Below, one piece after another: positions 46,589 through 59,013 of a stretch of 64,000 nucleotides of DNA (the stretch's first letter is position 1; each line of letters opens with the position of its first letter). The translations under genes were made by a program, and so were the position numbers. The stretch spans positions 124,001 to 188,000 of the forward strand of contig NZ_JACBYS010000001.1 of the NCBI RefSeq assembly GCF_013408245.1, in the 5' to 3' direction. The DNA comes from Duganella sp. 1224. Its GTDB lineage: Bacteria; Pseudomonadota; Gammaproteobacteria; Burkholderiales; Burkholderiaceae_D. The notes beneath the pieces are model-generated. The model was not told where the DNA came from, did not search any database, and saw only the letters and a program-made list of their open reading frames with translations.

Positions 46589-47695
46589 TTGAGCCGTCAA
46601 TCCGCTTGTCCGCCATCCCCCACCCTGCCGGGCCAGATCGTTCTGGTCCTGCAGGGTGGTGGTGCGTTGGGCGCCTATCAGCTGGGCGTGTACCAGGCCT
46701 TGCACGAAGCCGGCATCGAGCCGGATTGGGTGATCGGCACGTCCATCGGCGCGATCAATGGCGCCATTATCGCCGGCAATCCCCCGGAGCAGCGGCTGGA
46801 CCGGCTGCGCGAGTTCTGGCACCGCATGGAGCGCAATTCCTTCGGCTTTACCACCATGCCGCGCGCGATCGCCAACGCCATTACCGTGGGGCAGGGCATA
46901 CCGGCGTTCTTCGAGCCTAACCTGGCGTCGTGGTGGAATCCCGAGGCGCGCGTGGGCGTCGAGCGCGCGTCTTTCTATCAGACCGCGCCGTTGCGCAGCA
47001 CGCTGGAGGCGCTGGTGGACTTCAATTATCTCGATCAGAAAGAGATGCGCCTGACCGTGGGCGCGGTCAATGCGCGCAACGGCGCGATGCGCTATTTCGA
47101 CAGTCGCAGGGAGCGCCTGTGCGTTGAGCATGTGATGGCGTCCGGCGCGCTGCCGCCGGCCTTTCCCGCCATCCGCATCGACGGCGAGCCATACTGGGAT
47201 GGCGGCATCTACTCCAACACGCCAATCGAGGCGGTGCTGGATGATGAGCCGCGCCGGAGTTCGGTGATCTTCTCGGTGCAGGTGTGGAATCCGGACGGCA
47301 GCGAGCCGGCAAGCGTGCTCGATGTGCTGGATAAACACAAGGAGATCCAGTATGCCAGCCGCGCCAGCAACATCGAGCAGCAGCGCAAGATGCACCGGCT
47401 GCGCCACGTGATCCGCGAGATGAGCAAGCACCTGTCCGACGCGGAAGCGGCGTCGCCCGAGGTGCGCGAGCTGGCCTCGTGGGGCTGCGGCACCGACATG
47501 CACGTGGTGTCGCTGCGGGCGCCGCGCATCGGCAACGAGGACCACACCAAGGACATCGACTTCAGCGCCAGCGGCATCCGCGCCCGCTGGCAGGCCGGTT
47601 ACGACGACACCCAGCGCTTCATCGCGCTGCGGCCGTGGGAGCAGCCTATCGACCCGATCGAGGGGATCGCGATTCACGAACTGCCGGAGCACTAG
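46589..47695 (+). CDS. Patatin-like phospholipase
   Basis: A cytosolic lipid acyl hydrolase of about 368 residues. The oxyanion loop is LQGGGALGAYQLGVY, the catalytic Ser lies in GTSIGA (Ser61 counted from the ATG at 46562) and the dyad Asp in WDGGIYSN (Asp213 on the same count). A C-terminal extension after residue 250 resembles DUF3734 of bacterial patatins. TTG at 46589 was chosen because GGAGG lies five bases before it; an ATG nine codons upstream (46562) lacks such a site and is the alternative. The 3' end overlaps the convergent LysR gene by 50 bases. Substrate, phospholipid or polyhydroxyalkanoate granule lipid, is unknown. Confidence 0.88.
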   Translation: MSRQSACPPSPTLPGQIVLVLQGGGALGAYQLGVYQALHEAGIEPDWVIGTSIGAINGAIIAGNPPEQRLDRLREFWHRMERNSFGFTTMPRAIANAITVGQGIPAFFEPNLASWWNPEARVGVERASFYQTAPLRSTLEALVDFNYLDQKEMRLTVGAVNARNGAMRYFDSRRERLCVEHVMASGALPPAFPAIRIDGEPYWDGGIYSNTPIEAVLDDEPRRSSVIFSVQVWNPDGSEPASVLDVLDKHKEIQYASRASNIEQQRKMHRLRHVIREMSKHLSDAEAASPEVRELASWGCGTDMHVVSLRAPRIGNEDHTKDIDFSASGIRARWQAGYDDTQRFIALRPWEQPIDPIEGIAIHELPEH

Positions 47696-48572
47696 GCCCC
47701 AGCAGTTCGTCGCACAGCGCCAGCCATGCGCGCGCCGCGTGCGACAGATACCGGCCACGCCAGACGTGCGCCGGTTGCCACGGCAGTTCCGGATCCACCA
47801 GCTTGACCGCGTCCAGATGGCCGATGGCCAGGCGGTGGATGAACGGCTCCGGCAGCAGCGCCACGCCCATACCGGCGGAGGCCATCGCCACCAGCCAGTC
47901 CCACTGACTGCTTTGCGCGGCGATCCGCGGTTCGAAACCGGCATCGGCAAAGGCGGCGCGCAGCGCGCGCGTCATGGCGAAATCGTCCTTCAGCAGCACC
48001 AGCGGGGTGTTGGCCAACGCCTTCAGCTTGAGCGTGGTGCGGTTTTTCTGGAAGGTGCCTTGCGCGGCCAGCGCCCACACCGGGTAGCTGGCGATCGGCG
48101 CGGAGCGCAGGTCCAGCGCGGGATCGGCCGGCAGCACCGTCAGGCCGATTTCCAGATCGCCGTGCGCCACCTGGCGCTCTATCGCCTGGCCGGCGTCTTC
48201 CTGGAGCGACAGCGTAATGTTGGGATGGCGCTCGCGGAAGGCTTTCAGCACGGGCGTGAACAGCAGGTTGATCATCGGCGGAATGCCGACTGTCAGCTGG
48301 CCGCGTTCCACCGTTTGCGTGTCGCGCACTTCCACCGTCAGCTTGCGCATGGTCGCCAGCATTTCCACGCCGCGGGCGTAGACCACCTGGCCGGTATCGG
48401 TCAGCGTCAGCCTGCGGCCTTCGCGCAGCAGCAGCTGGGCGCCGACTTCGTCTTCCAGTTGCCGCACCATCTTGCTGATGGTGGACTGGGTGACGTGCAG
48501 CGACTCGGCCGCCTGCGTAAAACTGTTCAGGCGGACGGTTTCGACGAAGTAGCGCAGCGATCGCAGGTCCAT
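47646..48572 (-). CDS. LysR-family regulator
   Basis: A 308-residue LysR protein. The N-terminal winged HTH (MDLRSLRYFVETVRLNSFTQ, recognition segment SLHVTQSTISKMVRQLE) is followed by a two-lobe effector domain. ATG 48572 fits the family start; a longer frame is intergenic noise. It diverges from the CoA-transferase gene with 89 bases between starts, the usual layout when a LysR protein controls its neighbour. Residues 295-308 (PAVRESRSPRSGR) are an unusual basic tail encoded within the overlap with the patatin gene. The effector is unknown. Confidence 0.9.
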   Translation of the reverse strand: MDLRSLRYFVETVRLNSFTQAAESLHVTQSTISKMVRQLEDEVGAQLLLREGRRLTLTDTGQVVYARGVEMLATMRKLTVEVRDTQTVERGQLTVGIPPMINLLFTPVLKAFRERHPNITLSLQEDAGQAIERQVAHGDLEIGLTVLPADPALDLRSAPIASYPVWALAAQGTFQKNRTTLKLKALANTPLVLLKDDFAMTRALRAAFADAGFEPRIAAQSSQWDWLVAMASAGMGVALLPEPFIHRLAIGHLDAVKLVDPELPWQPAHVWRGRYLSHAARAWLALCDELLGPSAPAVRESRSPRSGR

Positions 48573-48661
48573 GAATAAAAAGAATGGAAATGGGGAATTT
48601 AAGTCATAAGACGACAGTTTTTCTGATTCTATACTGAAACAAAAGAATGAGGAGAACCACC

Positions 48662-50158
48662 ATGTATGAAGATCGCATCCGCCGCCCGGCACTGATGAAC
48701 AAACTGATGAGCGCCGAGCAGGCCGCCCTGTTATTCAAGGACGGCATGACCGTGGGCATGAGCGGATTTACCCGCGCCGGCGACGCCAAGGCGCTGCCGG
48801 CGGCGCTGGTGGAGCGCGCGCGCCAAGGCCAGCCGCTGCAACTGTCGCTGCTGACCGGCGCTTCGCTCGGCAACGAGAGCGACGGCATGATGGCCAACGC
48901 CGGCGTGGTGGCGCGCCGCATGCCGTTCCAGGCCGACGCCGCGCTGCGCCGCAAGATCAATTCCGGCGAGGTGATGTTCATCGACCAGCACTTGTCGGAG
49001 ACGGCCGAGCAGCTGCGCTCGGGCGACCTGAAAGGCATCGACATCGCGGTGATCGAGGCGGTGGCGATTACGCCGGAGGGCGCCATCGTTCCCACCATGT
49101 CGGTCGGGAACTCGGCCAACTTCGCGCAGCAGGCGGCCAAGGTGATCGTCGAGATCAATCTGAGCGCGCCGCTGTCGCTGGAAGGGCTGCACGATATCTA
49201 TGTGCCGCAGGCGCGGCCCGAGCGCGGTCCGATTCCGCTGCTGACGCCCTGGCAGCGCATCGGCGCCACCGCGATTGCGGTGGACCCCGAGCGCATCGCC
49301 GCGATTGTCATCACCGACAGTCCGGACAGCCCCTCCAACGCGCTGCCGCCGGACGACGAGACCGACGCCATCGCCCGCCACGTCATCACCTTCCTGGAAG
49401 GCGAGGTGCAGGCCGGGCGCATGGATGCGTCCCTGCGTCCGCTGCAGGCGGGTATCGGCACCATCGCCAACGCGGTGCTGCATGGGCTGATCGATTCGCC
49501 GTTCCGCAAGATGACGATGTTCTCGGAGGTGCTGCAGGACAGCGCCATCGAGCTGCTGGATTCCGGTCAGCTGACGATGGCGTCGGCGTCGTCGATCACG
49601 CTGTCAGCGGCCATGCACAAGAAGTTCCTCGACAATATCGAACAGTACCGCGACCGCGTGGTGCTGCGGCCGCAGGAGATCAGCAACCATCCGGAAATCG
49701 TGCGGCGGCTGGGCATCATCGCGCTGAACACGGCGCTGGAGTTTGACATCTACGGCAACGTCAATTCGACCCACGTCGGCGGCACGCACATGATGAACGG
49801 CATCGGCGGCTCGGGCGACTTTGCGCGCAATGGCCAGCTGTCGATCTTCGTCAGCAAGTCGGTGGCCAAGGATGGGGCGATTTCCAGCGTGGTGCCGTTT
49901 GCCGCGCACGTCGACCATACCGAGCACGATGTCGACGTGGTGGCGACCGAATGGGGCCTGGCCGACCTGCGCGGACTGGCGCCGCGCGAGCGCGCGCGCC
50001 TCATCATCGAGCACTGCGCGCATCCCGATTATCGCCCGCAGTTGCGCGCCTATTTCGAGGAGGCGCTGCTGGGCGGCGGCCAGACGCCGCACGTGCTGGA
50101 GAAGGCCTTGTCGTGGCACGCCCGCTATCAACGCGAAGGGAGCATGCTGGTAAAATAA
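48662..50158 (+). CDS. Acetyl-CoA hydrolase/succinyl-CoA:acetate CoA-transferase family
   Basis: A 498-residue CoA-transferase of the acetyl-CoA hydrolase family, which moves CoA between acetate and succinate or related acids. The glycine-rich GIGTIANAVLHGL segment is followed by MFSEVLQD, in which Glu289 is the probable covalent catalytic Glu. HVGGTHMMNGIGGSGDFARN near the C-terminus is also characteristic. AGGAGAACC precedes the ATG at 48662. It is divergent from the LysR gene, which probably regulates it. It would help acetate or propionate balance and links to the TCA genes downstream only by theme. Confidence 0.9.
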   Translation: MYEDRIRRPALMNKLMSAEQAALLFKDGMTVGMSGFTRAGDAKALPAALVERARQGQPLQLSLLTGASLGNESDGMMANAGVVARRMPFQADAALRRKINSGEVMFIDQHLSETAEQLRSGDLKGIDIAVIEAVAITPEGAIVPTMSVGNSANFAQQAAKVIVEINLSAPLSLEGLHDIYVPQARPERGPIPLLTPWQRIGATAIAVDPERIAAIVITDSPDSPSNALPPDDETDAIARHVITFLEGEVQAGRMDASLRPLQAGIGTIANAVLHGLIDSPFRKMTMFSEVLQDSAIELLDSGQLTMASASSITLSAAMHKKFLDNIEQYRDRVVLRPQEISNHPEIVRRLGIIALNTALEFDIYGNVNSTHVGGTHMMNGIGGSGDFARNGQLSIFVSKSVAKDGAISSVVPFAAHVDHTEHDVDVVATEWGLADLRGLAPRERARLIIEHCAHPDYRPQLRAYFEEALLGGGQTPHVLEKALSWHARYQREGSMLVK

Positions 50159-50191
50159 GGGTCATCCGCATTCACTTAATATTGGATCAAC

Positions 50192-51319
50192 ATGACCATT
50201 AAAATCAGCCAGAACTTCGATTCCGGCGCCATCGACGTGCTGCGCGCCGACAGCGCGTCCACCATCGAACTGAATCTGCGCAAGGACTCGCACGCTGACA
50301 TCCACCAGTGGTTCCACTTCCGCGTGCAGGGCGCGCGCGGCCAGAAGCTGACCATGCGTTTCCTGAACGCCGGCCAGGCTACCTACGCCAAGGGCTACGA
50401 GGACTACCAGGCGGTGGCCAGCTACGACACCGAGAACTGGTTCCGCGTGCCGACCAAGTTCGATGGCGCGGTCATGACGATCAACCATACGCCGGATACC
50501 GACAGCATCTACTACGCTTACTTCGAGCCGTATTCGTTCGAGCGCCATCTGCGCCTGCTGGGCGAGGTGGGCGAGCATCCGCTGGCGCGCGTGCATGACC
50601 TGGGCTCGACGGTCGATGGCCGCGACATGAACCTGGTCGTCATCGGCAAGCCGGAAGCGGAAAAGAAAATCTGGTTCATCGCGCGCCAGCACCCGGGCGA
50701 ATCGATGGCCGAATGGTTCATCGAAGGCCTGATCGATTCGCTGCTGGACGATGCCAATCCGATCGCCCGCAAGCTGCTGCAGCGCTGCGTGTTCTACATC
50801 GTGCCGAACATGAATCCGGACGGCTCGGTGCGCGGCAACCTGCGCACCAACGCGGCTGGCGCCAACCTGAATCGCGAGTGGATGACGCCATCGGTCGAGC
50901 GCAGCCCGGAAGTGCTGTATGTGAAGCAGAAGATGCACGAAACCGGCATCGACATGTTCTTCGATATCCACGGTGACGAGGCGCTGCCGTACAACTTCGT
51001 GGCCGGCAACGAGATGCTGGAGAACTTTACCGAGCAGCGTCGCCTGAAGCAGCAGGCGTTCATCGACCGTTACAAGAACGCGTCGCCGGACTTCCAGGAC
51101 AAGGTGGGCTACGCCGCCAGCAAGTACAAGGAAGACATGCTGACGCTGGCGTCCAAGTACGTTGGCCATCACTTCGGCTGCCTGGCGCTGACGCTGGAGA
51201 TGCCGTTCAAGGACAACGCCGATCTGCCGGACCCGCACGTAGGCTGGAATGGCGCGCGCAGCGCGGCGCTGGGCGCGGCGATTCTGCAGCCGATTCTGCT
51301 GTCGCTGGACGATTACTGA
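50192..51319 (+). CDS. M14-family zinc carboxypeptidase (cytosolic carboxypeptidase-like)
   Basis: A 375-residue protein with an N-terminal beta domain (about 1-120) and an M14 peptidase domain. The zinc ligands are His167 and Glu170 (HPGESMAEW) and His260 (DIHGDE); the catalytic Glu is Glu336 in LTLEMPF. This layout, with NPDGSVRGNLRTNAAGANLNRE, matches the CCP/Nna1-like M14 subfamily rather than secreted carboxypeptidases, and there is no signal peptide. Eukaryotic relatives trim glutamate chains from proteins; bacterial substrates are unknown. The CYTH gene begins two bases after its stop. Confidence 0.9.
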   Translation: MTIKISQNFDSGAIDVLRADSASTIELNLRKDSHADIHQWFHFRVQGARGQKLTMRFLNAGQATYAKGYEDYQAVASYDTENWFRVPTKFDGAVMTINHTPDTDSIYYAYFEPYSFERHLRLLGEVGEHPLARVHDLGSTVDGRDMNLVVIGKPEAEKKIWFIARQHPGESMAEWFIEGLIDSLLDDANPIARKLLQRCVFYIVPNMNPDGSVRGNLRTNAAGANLNREWMTPSVERSPEVLYVKQKMHETGIDMFFDIHGDEALPYNFVAGNEMLENFTEQRRLKQQAFIDRYKNASPDFQDKVGYAASKYKEDMLTLASKYVGHHFGCLALTLEMPFKDNADLPDPHVGWNGARSAALGAAILQPILLSLDDY

Positions 51320-51321
51320 TC

Positions 51322-51786
51322 GTGGGCGTCGAGATCGAGCGCAAGTTCCTGCTGTCCGGCGATGGCTGGATGCAGCTCGGCGAGCCGGTGTTCTTCAGGC
51401 AGGGCTACCTGTCGTCCAACAAGGAGCGCGTGGTGCGCGTGCGCATCGAGGGCGACAGGGCGGTGATCACGATCAAGGGCGCCAACCGGGGCGCCACGCG
51501 CGGCGAGTGGGAGTACGAGATTCCGGTTGCTGACGCGGCCGAGCTGCTGGACGGCTTGTGCGAGCAGCCGCTGATCGAGAAGTATCGCCGCCGGATCGCG
51601 TTCGCCGGCAATGTGTGGGAAGTGGATGAGTTCCTTGGCGTGAACGCCGGGCTGGTGGTGGCGGAGATTGAGTTGCAGTCGGAAGACCAGCAGTTCGACA
51701 AGCCGGACTGGATCGGCGAGGAAGTCACCAGCGACCTGCGCTACCTCAACTCCAACCTGATCAAGAAGCCGTTCACCACTTGGTAG
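51322..51786 (+). CDS. CYTH-domain protein (putative triphosphatase)
   Basis: A 154-residue CYTH (triphosphate tunnel metalloenzyme) protein. The N-terminal GVEIERKFLL is the EXEXK signature; charged residues line the tunnel strands (RVRIEGDRAVITIKG, EWEYEI, RRRIAF, WEVDEFLG, VVAEIEL). Small bacterial members often hydrolyse inorganic triphosphate. GTG is the start, two bases after the peptidase stop, so it is co-transcribed and probably translationally coupled. Confidence 0.92.
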   Translation: MGVEIERKFLLSGDGWMQLGEPVFFRQGYLSSNKERVVRVRIEGDRAVITIKGANRGATRGEWEYEIPVADAAELLDGLCEQPLIEKYRRRIAFAGNVWEVDEFLGVNAGLVVAEIELQSEDQQFDKPDWIGEEVTSDLRYLNSNLIKKPFTTW

Positions 51787-51831
51787 CCGCGGCGCGTGGA
51801 TGGCGGACAGCGGTCACCGGCGCCGCGGGGC

Positions 51832-51915
51832 GTCGTTCCGGCGCAGGCCGGAACCCATGGAACGCGTGCATGGCAGGACGCAAGCGGCGTATGGATTCCG
51901 GCCTGCGCCGGAAGG
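51832..51915. repeat. REP/MITE-like inverted repeat
   Basis: About 27-base arms with 25 of 27 positions complementary: GTCGTTCCGGCGCAGGCCGG at the left (from 51832) and its counterpart at 51889-51915, with about 30 bases between. This CCGGCGCAGGCCGGA unit is of the type found as dispersed extragenic palindromes in many beta- and gammaproteobacteria. It lies between two convergent genes. Confidence 0.75.
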
Positions 51916-51973
51916 ACAAATCAAATGCTCACTGGATGACATTGCCGCTCATCCAGGGCTGGTTGTTGTGGGC

Positions 51974-53236
51974 TTAGTGGAAGTGCTCGCTGCCGGCGGG
52001 CGCGTCTTCGGGCATTTCGGCGTGGGCCAGTTCGCCTTGCGGGTCGGCGAACAGCGGGGCGCCGCAGTCGTCGCAGAACTCGACCACGTAGCGCTCGCTG
52101 TGCTTCTTGATCTGCGTGACGCCCGCCGCGTTCAGGTGCGAGATGATCTCGTCCACCGGCGTGACCGGCTTCTGCTGCAAGCCGCCCGCGCCAGGGCCTT
52201 CCGGCGGCGTGCCTTCTTCGTCTTCCTGGCCGTACAGCGGCCACACCACGCCGTAGATCACATCCGACGATGAACGCTGGGTGAAGGCGACACGGTATTC
52301 GTCCACCTGGGCTTCGGCGCTTTCCTCGCCGAAGCCGGCGATGACCGCGCGCAGGTCCGACGGTTCCACGCCCAGCGTGTGCGTCAGGTAGTGCACGGCA
52401 GCGCGGATCGACACCGGGCGGATCAGCTTGTCCGCCTCGCGGCAGGCCATGTAATACGCTTCCGGCAGCAGCAGCTCGACGCCGCAGCCCGGCAGCAGGC
52501 GGTTGACGGTCGGCGTGACCTGGGCGCGCCATTGCTCCAGCGCGGCGCTGCGCTCGGCGGCGAAGTTGGCCTGGTGTTCCGGCATCTGCCAGCGGAACAG
52601 CGGGGCGCCGGCTGGCGCCACCACGGCCACCAGCAGGTAGCGGGTGTCGGCCAGGAAGGGCGCGGTTTCCGGCACCTTGGTGTCGGGCTTGAGCGTGCTG
52701 CCCTTGAGGGCGGCCTGCGCCAGCTTGTGCACCTTGCCGTAGGTTTCCACGTGGCTGCGCGGCAGCTGGTCGATCGAGAACAGCGTGGGCGACACCGCCA
52801 GCTGCGTGCCGTCGGCCAGCAGGTGGGCGGCGAAGTGCGCCGTCAGCGTTTGCAGGATGTCGGCCGGGATGGCGCCGGAGGCGATGGCGAAACGGGTCCA
52901 GGCCAGGATCGGCGCGGCCACCAGCAGCACGTCGAACTGCTTGCTGACGCCGTCGGCGGTGTCGATGGTGAGGTGGCCCGATTCGCTGGCCGCTTCCACG
53001 CTGTCCATCAGCACGTCGTAGGCGTTCAGGTCTTCCTTGAACAGCGCGTTCAGGGTCGAGTCGATGGTGTCCTGGTGACCGGTTTTCAGGAGTTTCTGGA
53101 GTTGGGCATCGAGCGCGTGCTCCCAGGCACGTTCTTCGATGCGGCTGGCCGCCTGCCCGACTGCCTGGGCATAGGTGGCGAGGCGTTGGCTCTCGGCGGA
53201 CAACTTATGGGGTGAAGCTTGTTTGGAACGACGCAT
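51974..53236 (-). CDS. DUF2863 family protein
   Basis: A 420-residue cytosolic protein matching the betaproteobacterial DUF2863 family by its length and by motifs such as FDVLLVAAPILAWTRFAI and the YYMACREADKLIRP segment. The C-terminus carries a CDDCGAPLF cysteine pair and an acidic, His-containing tail (AEMPEDAPAGSEHFH), suggesting metal binding. No enzyme motif was recognised; biological role unknown. It is a single gene, convergent with the CYTH gene across the REP element, and lies downstream of acnA beyond a palindrome. Confidence 0.8.
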   Translation of the reverse strand: MRRSKQASPHKLSAESQRLATYAQAVGQAASRIEERAWEHALDAQLQKLLKTGHQDTIDSTLNALFKEDLNAYDVLMDSVEAASESGHLTIDTADGVSKQFDVLLVAAPILAWTRFAIASGAIPADILQTLTAHFAAHLLADGTQLAVSPTLFSIDQLPRSHVETYGKVHKLAQAALKGSTLKPDTKVPETAPFLADTRYLLVAVVAPAGAPLFRWQMPEHQANFAAERSAALEQWRAQVTPTVNRLLPGCGVELLLPEAYYMACREADKLIRPVSIRAAVHYLTHTLGVEPSDLRAVIAGFGEESAEAQVDEYRVAFTQRSSSDVIYGVVWPLYGQEDEEGTPPEGPGAGGLQQKPVTPVDEIISHLNAAGVTQIKKHSERYVVEFCDDCGAPLFADPQGELAHAEMPEDAPAGSEHFH

Positions 53237-53331
53237 CGCGCGAAGAGTCTCATGAAAAGTGAATAAATCGGATTATGACCCTATTGTAGTTGATTCGGCA
53301 AACGTGCATAAAAAAAGGCCCCCAAAACGAA

Positions 53332-53361
53332 AGGGTCTGACCCCGTACGGGGTCAGACCCT
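53332..53361. repeat. 30-bp perfect palindrome downstream of acnA
   Basis: AGGGTCTGACCCCGT followed by its exact complement. It lies 43 bases beyond the acnA stop on the minus strand, followed on that strand by a T-rich stretch ending in seven Ts (53317-53311), so it may take part in termination. It shares the TGACCCC/GGGGTCA core with the palindrome at 44909-44976. Confidence 0.85.
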
Positions 53362-53404
53362 GGCCGCAGCGGTGTGCGGGTTTTACTGGTGCCGTCGGCG
53401 TCTT

Positions 53405-56113
<2,709 letters not shown>

Positions 56114-56164
56114 GACCTCTCCTTAGTGATGGGTGGCGTCTATTATTAAAGTAAAACGTGGTGC

Positions 56165-56680
56165 TTACTGAATCGTGATCTTGCTGCTGACCGGCTCGTT
56201 GCTTACCGCGGCGGCCGACTTGACCTGCTCGGCGTCGCGGCACTCGTTGGCCAGCTGGCGGTTCAGCTTGGAGTCCAGCAGCATGCCCTTGGCCGGAATG
56301 CCGATCCAGATCAGGCCGTACAGCTTGTTCTCGAAGCGGTTGGCGCCGGTGGTGGTGCCGACGCGGGTCAGGCGGTGCAGGCGCTTCTTCCAGCGCAGCG
56401 CGATGTGGCCGTCGTCGCCGGCGTTGGTGTAGATGGTGATCTTGTTGCCCAGTTCGCAGTCGAACTCGGTCACGTTGTCGTTGGTGACGACCGGCTCGTC
56501 TTCTTCCTCGTTCGGCGCTTTCGGCTCGACCGGCTTGGCGGCGGCCTTCTTGCCAGCCTTGGCGGCGGTTTTCTTGACGGTTTTCTTGGTCGGAACGTCG
56601 CCTTCGGCATGGGCGCCGGCAGCCAGGGTCAGCGAGGCCAGCGCGAGGCTGCAAGCCATGAATAATTTGGAGATGGACAT
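56165..56680 (-). CDS. Secreted MliC-like protein
   Basis: A 171-residue exported protein. The signal peptide MSISKLFMACSLALASLTLA ends near GAHA (residue 24). A Lys/Ala/Pro-rich linker (about 25-60) precedes a small beta domain with FDCELGNKITIYTN and a final Cys in LANECRD, the spacing seen in MliC-type inhibitors of c-type lysozyme. The similarity is by eye and moderate. The start overlaps the stop of the CitE-like gene by one base (TGATG). Its position inside a TCA gene cluster is odd for a lysozyme inhibitor. Confidence 0.7.
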   Translation of the reverse strand: MSISKLFMACSLALASLTLAAGAHAEGDVPTKKTVKKTAAKAGKKAAAKPVEPKAPNEEEDEPVVTNDNVTEFDCELGNKITIYTNAGDDGHIALRWKKRLHRLTRVGTTTGANRFENKLYGLIWIGIPAKGMLLDSKLNRQLANECRDAEQVKSAAAVSNEPVSSKITIQ

Positions 56681-57771
56681 CAGTGTGCTTCCTGTGGGAG
56701 ATCGGTGGGTGTGCCGTTGAACAGCGCTGCCACCGATTCCGGCAGCGTGAGGCCGGCCAGTCTGGCGCGCTGTAAAACGGTCCAATAATATCGGTAGCTG
56801 GCGCGGTCGTGCAAGCGTCCATGCTGGGCGATCGGCCCCCATTGCGCCGCCGCCGCCTCGTGCAGGATGGCGGCCGCCTCGCCGACCTCGGACAGGCGCG
56901 GCGTAAACGTCTTGACGATGGGCTTGATCTGGCTGGGGTGGATGCTCCACATGCGCGTGTAGCCGAATTCGGCGGCGGCGCGCTGGGCGTCGTTGGCGGC
57001 CACGGCGGTGTCCTTGATGTCGGTGGTGACATTATGCGACGGCACCTTGCCGTGGGCGTGGCAGGCGGCGGCGATTTCCAGCTTGGCGCGCACCACCAGC
57101 GGGTGCGTGAACTGGCCCGGCGTGCGCATGGCGCTGGCCGGAATGGCGCCGTAGTGCGCCGACACGAAGTCCATGATGCCGAACGACAGGCACTGCACCT
57201 GGGGCAGGGCGGCGATGGCGTGGACGTCGCGCAGCGCGCCGTGGGTTTCGATCAGCACGTGCACCGGCAGGTCCTTGCGGCCGGCCTTGGCGGCGTGGGT
57301 GTTGATCAGCTTGATGGCGCGCGCCACCTCGTCGACGCTGTGCACCTTGGGCAGCACCAGGTAGGCCAGGCGCTGGGCGGCGGCGCAGATGATCTCGACG
57401 TCCTGCGCGAAGAACGGGCTGTGGACATCGTGCACGCGGGCGCCGAGGCGGTTGAAGCGGTTGTCGTCGGCGCTCAGCAGCGCCACCACCAGGCGGGCGT
57501 GGGCTTCCTCGTTGCCGGCGCTGGCGCCGTCCTCGCAATCGAGGGTGATGTCGAACAGGGGGCCAAGTTCTTGTTGCAGGGCGATCGATTTGCGCATCAG
57601 CTTTTCGGAGCCGGCGTAGTGATCACAGGCCGGAAGCAAAGTCGGCTGGAGATTACCCTGGAATAAAACCTCGGATGGATGCATGCGTGCTGGGTCGGCT
57701 GGCAAAACAGGCGCCGCGCTGCTCTCGGCAGCGCGGCGGGTACGGCGGATCGGCGGTTTAACCGGTTCCAC
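56680..57771 (-). CDS. HpcH/HpaI aldolase / CitE-like lyase family protein
   Basis: A 363-residue TIM-barrel protein of the citrate lyase beta/malyl-CoA lyase family. Typical elements: LFDITLDCEDGASAGNEEAHA with the metal-binding acidic pair, YLVLPKVHSVDEV, and HVLIETHGALRDVHAI with the second metal-binding Glu. It probably cleaves or forms a malyl-CoA- or citryl-CoA-like thioester, or hydrolyses malyl-CoA. The CitD and CitF subunits of citrate lyase are absent. The GTG start 15 bases after mdh is poorly supported; ATG at 57684 (MHPSEVLF) is the alternative and would remove a basic, low-complexity leader. Confidence 0.85.
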   Translation of the reverse strand: MEPVKPPIRRTRRAAESSAAPVLPADPARMHPSEVLFQGNLQPTLLPACDHYAGSEKLMRKSIALQQELGPLFDITLDCEDGASAGNEEAHARLVVALLSADDNRFNRLGARVHDVHSPFFAQDVEIICAAAQRLAYLVLPKVHSVDEVARAIKLINTHAAKAGRKDLPVHVLIETHGALRDVHAIAALPQVQCLSFGIMDFVSAHYGAIPASAMRTPGQFTHPLVVRAKLEIAAACHAHGKVPSHNVTTDIKDTAVAANDAQRAAAEFGYTRMWSIHPSQIKPIVKTFTPRLSEVGEAAAILHEAAAAQWGPIAQHGRLHDRASYRYYWTVLQRARLAGLTLPESVAALFNGTPTDLPQEAH

Positions 57772-57786
57772 GTAAAGCGGTGAGGC

Positions 57787-58776
<990 letters not shown>

Positions 58777-58921
58777 GATGAATCTCCAAAGTGTAAGTAA
58801 AACGGCTTGAAGCTGGACCTTAGCGCGGTCCGGGAAAACGTAATCATACTGCAAAATTTGGCGCTTATAATCATCTGTAAGCCATAAGCGCTGGCGGCGA
58901 GTGTAGGCTTGCCGCCACTAT

Positions 58922-58960
58922 CTGTCAATCCTATCTTATGTCTTATATAAGACAGATAAG
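58922..58960 (+). promoter_or_regulatory. gntR promoter with perfect 16-bp palindromic operator
   Basis: TGTCTTATATAAGACA (58939-58954) is a perfect palindrome, flanked by partial outer symmetry (CTTA/TAAG). The candidate plus-strand promoter CTGTCA (58922-58927) and TATATA (58944-58949), 16 bases apart, places the -10 box inside the palindrome, so binding would block gntR transcription. The site is about 90 bases upstream of the possible mdh promoter. Target of the adjacent GntR protein by inference. Confidence 0.6.
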
Positions 58961-59013
58961 TTATTGGCGTTTTTTCTGGACGGCACTGTGTATTTGTGGT
59001 GAAATCTTGGCCT

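Noticed and set aside
58867..58872. TATAAT on the plus strand as the gntR promoter
   Set aside because: It is about 145 bases upstream of the gene with no -35; the boxes around the palindrome are better placed.
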